Of a DNA stretch of 64,000 nucleotides, positions 61,717-64,000 are shown one piece after another. The notes under the pieces are model-generated. The model was given only the letters and a program-made list of their open reading frames with translations, searched no databases and was not told the DNA's origin. Source of the stretch: SIG440 sp045631525 (GTDB lineage: Bacteria; Bacillota; Clostridia; Monoglobales; Monoglobaceae). The stretch spans positions 151,482 through 215,481 of the forward strand of contig JAZQUY010000002.1 in assembly GCA_045631525.1 (NCBI GenBank), in the 5' to 3' direction. The position numbers and the translations under genes were made by a program. Position 1 is the stretch's first letter. Each line of letters starts with the position of its first letter.

Positions 61717-62263
61717 AATTAAAGCAAATAGTTCAGAATTGATATTAAAGGTAGAAGCAAGTGCTACAGTCGCATCTGCTGGCATAGCTAATGGAAGAAA
61801 TGTCCCTGTTGTTTTTGTTAAATCGGATGAAAATAATAGAATAAACAATATTATAACTATGCATAAAACTATAAAAGAAGGGAATTGTGAATGCTCTTGG
61901 GGAATTACCAATGATAACCATAATGCCGTTTTAATATTAGACTTCAAAAATCCTATTGAACAAAAAATCGTTCTACTTTTCGATATTATAAAATTTGGTG
62001 TTGTGGTTAATCAAATATTATATGCTCAATGTTTATGGCTTACGATTGGTGACGAAAGAAGTAAATTTTCTTTATGTTTTGACAATGAAAGAATATTCAT
62101 CGAGGTTCCAACAGGTACATTTGAGACTTTTTGGAAAGAAATATTTAGAAATACATATGCAAAGCATTTGAAAAAAACACATAATCTCCCAACTAAAACT
62201 GCATTCGAAGTATTTGATAAAATGATTAAGGAGTTAGAGATAATTAAAACGATAAGAATTTAA
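61700..62263 (+). CDS. Unknown soluble protein coupled to the membrane-anchored gene
   Basis: A 187-residue protein with no membrane segment. The N-terminal half has alternating beta-like stretches (IKIKANSSELILKVE, NAVLILDF); the C-terminal half is helical and basic (ending KELEIIKTIRI). No catalytic motif is visible. Start at 61700 lies inside the preceding gene with GGTGA 6 nt upstream, indicating coupling. A strong terminator follows directly. Confidence 0.72.
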   Translation: MKKRIKIKANSSELILKVEASATVASAGIANGRNVPVVFVKSDENNRINNIITMHKTIKEGNCECSWGITNDNHNAVLILDFKNPIEQKIVLLFDIIKFGVVVNQILYAQCLWLTIGDERSKFSLCFDNERIFIEVPTGTFETFWKEIFRNTYAKHLKKTHNLPTKTAFEVFDKMIKELEIIKTIRI

Positions 62264-62266
62264 CTT

Positions 62267-62301
62267 AAAAGTATCCATCCACATAACGGCTGGATACTTT
62301 T
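62267..62301. terminator. Bidirectional terminator
   Basis: AAAAGTATCCA pairs with TGGATACTTTT between the unknown pair and the recombinase gene, which converge here. Confidence 0.85.
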
Positions 62302-62305
62302 CTTG

Positions 62306-63925
62306 TTAGGCAGATACTTCCTCGTAATCGTCCTCGTATATCATACCGATTTCATCTGTATAACTTTTTTCGAGGAACGGTGCTTTCATTCGTATTTCAA
62401 GGCGGAGACCGTATTCATCCTCATGGATTATAATCTTTTCTAACGGCAGGCACAGGTTTGTATGGCTCAGTTCCTTTTCGCTTAATATTTTATCAAGCAG
62501 ATTTGCATTTTCGAGCATTGCCTTTTTTCTCTCTTTGATTGTTTTATCAATGTTCTCTATTTTTGCAATCTCATTTTTGAATCCTTCGATTTCTCTGTTT
62601 CGCTTTTCTATCATTCTTTCATATCTTTCGGCATTATCCCTGTCCTTGATTTTCTCCATTAGTATTTGTTCAACCTCAAGCTCGGTTGCATTTATACTGT
62701 CCTGAAGCCGTTTTATTCTCTTGCTGACATTATTTTTCTGTGACATACATGACCGTATATCACTTTCGATTTGCCTTGAGCATTTGGAGAGTCCGTCTCT
62801 CATTATGGCAAGTTGCTTGTAAATCTGTTCATCAAGCACCGATTCGTTAATTCTATGAGAGGAGCATACTATATGAGTGTGTCTGTGATAGCCGTTACAC
62901 ACATACTCAATTCTGTCTGGCTTACCCTTGGTTTTTCGCCTTTTTGCTGTAAATGTGCTACCGCAATCTCCACATTTTAAGAGAGAAGCATATCTGTGGC
63001 AAGGCTGATTGTTTTGAGATTTCACTTTGCCCTCTGAATTTATCCGTATAATCTCTTGTACCTTGTCCCAAATTTCTCTTGGGATGATTGCAGGAACAGC
63101 ATCCTTATGTATAAATTGTTCCTCTTTGGGTACCTTTATCTGCTTCTTGGTTATTCTACTTCGCTCCCTTTGATGATTGACCAAATCGCCGCAGTAGAAG
63201 GGATTAGTGAGAATTCTTCGCACTATCGAATATGTCCACAGATATTCAAAGGCTGCTTTTGGTTTATTATCCCCAAGGCTTTTTCCTTTTAGCTTTAGTT
63301 CATAGTAGGCAGGTGTTTTAACACCTTCTTTATTCAATATTTTTGCTATTGTTTCCGTACCATGCCCATCCTGGAACAACTTATATATTCTTCTGATAAT
63401 ATCTGCCGTCTCCTCACATATCTCAACTTTTTTGGTGTACCTATCCTTTAGGTATCCCATCGGTACATTGATAACCATTCCTTCAAATTCTTGCTTATGC
63501 CTTAATGCTGATAGAATTTTGATTATTATATCCTGCACATAGCTATCATTTATCAATCCTTTGAAGCCTATCATTAAATCATCGCTCCTGTTAAAGGAAT
63601 CAATTCCTTCCGTTACAGATACTATCCTTACATTCCGTTCTTTCATATCCTTCACAATGAGAAGTGTATAGAACCTGTCACGGCTTAGTCTTGATAAATC
63701 TTTTACATATACCGCATCAATCATTTTGGCATCTGCCAGTTCATACATTCGTTTGATGCCGGGGCGGTCATAAAGTGTTCCGCTGATATTTTCTTCCAAG
63801 AACTCATCGACAATGGTATCTCCGACCCTATGTACATATTCTCTTACTAAGTCCCTCTGCATATTTAGGGATTCGTGTTCGATGTCTTCATCTCGTGATT
63901 TTCTGCATAGTATAAATCCTGCCAT
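62306..63925 (-). CDS. Large serine recombinase
   Basis: A 539-residue site-specific recombinase. The resolvase domain has the catalytic serine S10 in CRKSRDE and the conserved DLSRLSRD; a recombinase domain follows (GYLKDRYTKKVEI, LTNPFYCGDLVNHQ), then a zinc ribbon (CGDCG...CNGYHRH...CSSHR) and a long coiled coil (about 390-480). Size and layout match TndX-like enzymes of Tn916/Tn5397-type conjugative transposons, which integrate and excise elements at dinucleotide-core sites. Confidence 0.95.
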   Translation of the reverse strand: MAGFILCRKSRDEDIEHESLNMQRDLVREYVHRVGDTIVDEFLEENISGTLYDRPGIKRMYELADAKMIDAVYVKDLSRLSRDRFYTLLIVKDMKERNVRIVSVTEGIDSFNRSDDLMIGFKGLINDSYVQDIIIKILSALRHKQEFEGMVINVPMGYLKDRYTKKVEICEETADIIRRIYKLFQDGHGTETIAKILNKEGVKTPAYYELKLKGKSLGDNKPKAAFEYLWTYSIVRRILTNPFYCGDLVNHQRERSRITKKQIKVPKEEQFIHKDAVPAIIPREIWDKVQEIIRINSEGKVKSQNNQPCHRYASLLKCGDCGSTFTAKRRKTKGKPDRIEYVCNGYHRHTHIVCSSHRINESVLDEQIYKQLAIMRDGLSKCSRQIESDIRSCMSQKNNVSKRIKRLQDSINATELEVEQILMEKIKDRDNAERYERMIEKRNREIEGFKNEIAKIENIDKTIKERKKAMLENANLLDKILSEKELSHTNLCLPLEKIIIHEDEYGLRLEIRMKAPFLEKSYTDEIGMIYEDDYEEVSA

Positions 63926-63951
63926 TTGTTTTCACCTCCGTTTTATTTGCG

Positions 63952-63982
63952 AGGGAACCTAAGGGGTTATTTTCGGTTCCCT
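63952..63982. repeat. Inverted repeat upstream of the recombinase gene
   Basis: AGGGAACC (63952-63959) and GGTTCCCT (63975-63982), 15-bp spacer, about 30 bp before the recombinase start. Could be a regulatory hairpin or lie near an element end. Confidence 0.6.
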
Positions 63983-64000
63983 TTTCAGCAACATACAATA

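Overview
This window is about 64 kb of low-GC DNA, apparently the chromosome of an anaerobic, probably spore-forming member of the Bacillota, class Clostridia. The evidence is pyruvate:ferredoxin oxidoreductase, subunits of a sodium-pumping decarboxylase, hprK-PHP-murB-whiA-dnaE gene order, a CIRCE-controlled groESL operon, a glycine riboswitch, a LysM-GH18 spore-type hydrolase and a sigma-G-like gene fragment. Near-consensus sigma-A promoters (TTGACA-type, mostly 17-bp spacing, TATAAT-type) and AGGAGG ribosome binding sites precede most units. No rRNA, CRISPR array or insertion sequence was seen.

Layout. 1-8.5 kb: a partial serine hydrolase (minus strand), a solitary trpB behind a structured leader with a short Trp-containing ORF, decarboxylase beta and gamma-like subunits with pyruvate kinase, then mntP, a YgjV-like membrane protein, a 2-hydroxyacid dehydrogenase and a lipid kinase. 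8.6-16.8 kb: an NSS amino-acid symporter, a spore-type glycosidase, a glycine-riboswitch-controlled Na/alanine(glycine) symporter, gdhA, and a purine permease with a phosphoribosyltransferase. 16.9-21.6 kb: a ROK repressor, a DegT aminotransferase, a Gfo/Idh/MocA oxidoreductase and a convergent LacI repressor, a small carbohydrate or amino-sugar locus. 21.7-28.9 kb: nifJ, rpsB-tsf with a structured leader, and a rhamnulokinase. 29-31.7 kb: a feoA-feoB-Cys-rich protein iron locus with three DtxR-like operators. 31.7-41 kb: tRNA-Thr and tRNA-Asp, then hprK, PHP, murB, whiA, dnaE, a CDF transporter and hpf. 41-47.6 kb (minus strand): tcdA, an ECF S component, coaX, an amino-acid ABC importer and groESL. 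47.7-53.5 kb (minus strand): a six-gene unit ygiQ-folD-radA-carD-ispD-ispF. 53.6-58.8 kb: an ACT protein with a UPF0210 protein, a class II aldolase, an ECF sigma/anti-sigma pair and an EamA transporter.

The right end (58.8-64 kb) is accessory. A sigma-G gene lacking its N-terminal half follows the EamA gene. A tRNA-Leu 5' half is followed by a complete tRNA-Leu(UAG). Then come two tiny basic or aromatic proteins on the minus strand, an AbiEi-like antitoxin behind a perfect 12-bp inverted repeat, two overlapping genes of unknown function, and a large serine recombinase. This AbiEi-like cassette without an AbiEii toxin is the best candidate here for an undescribed system, possibly phage defence; that function is inference only.
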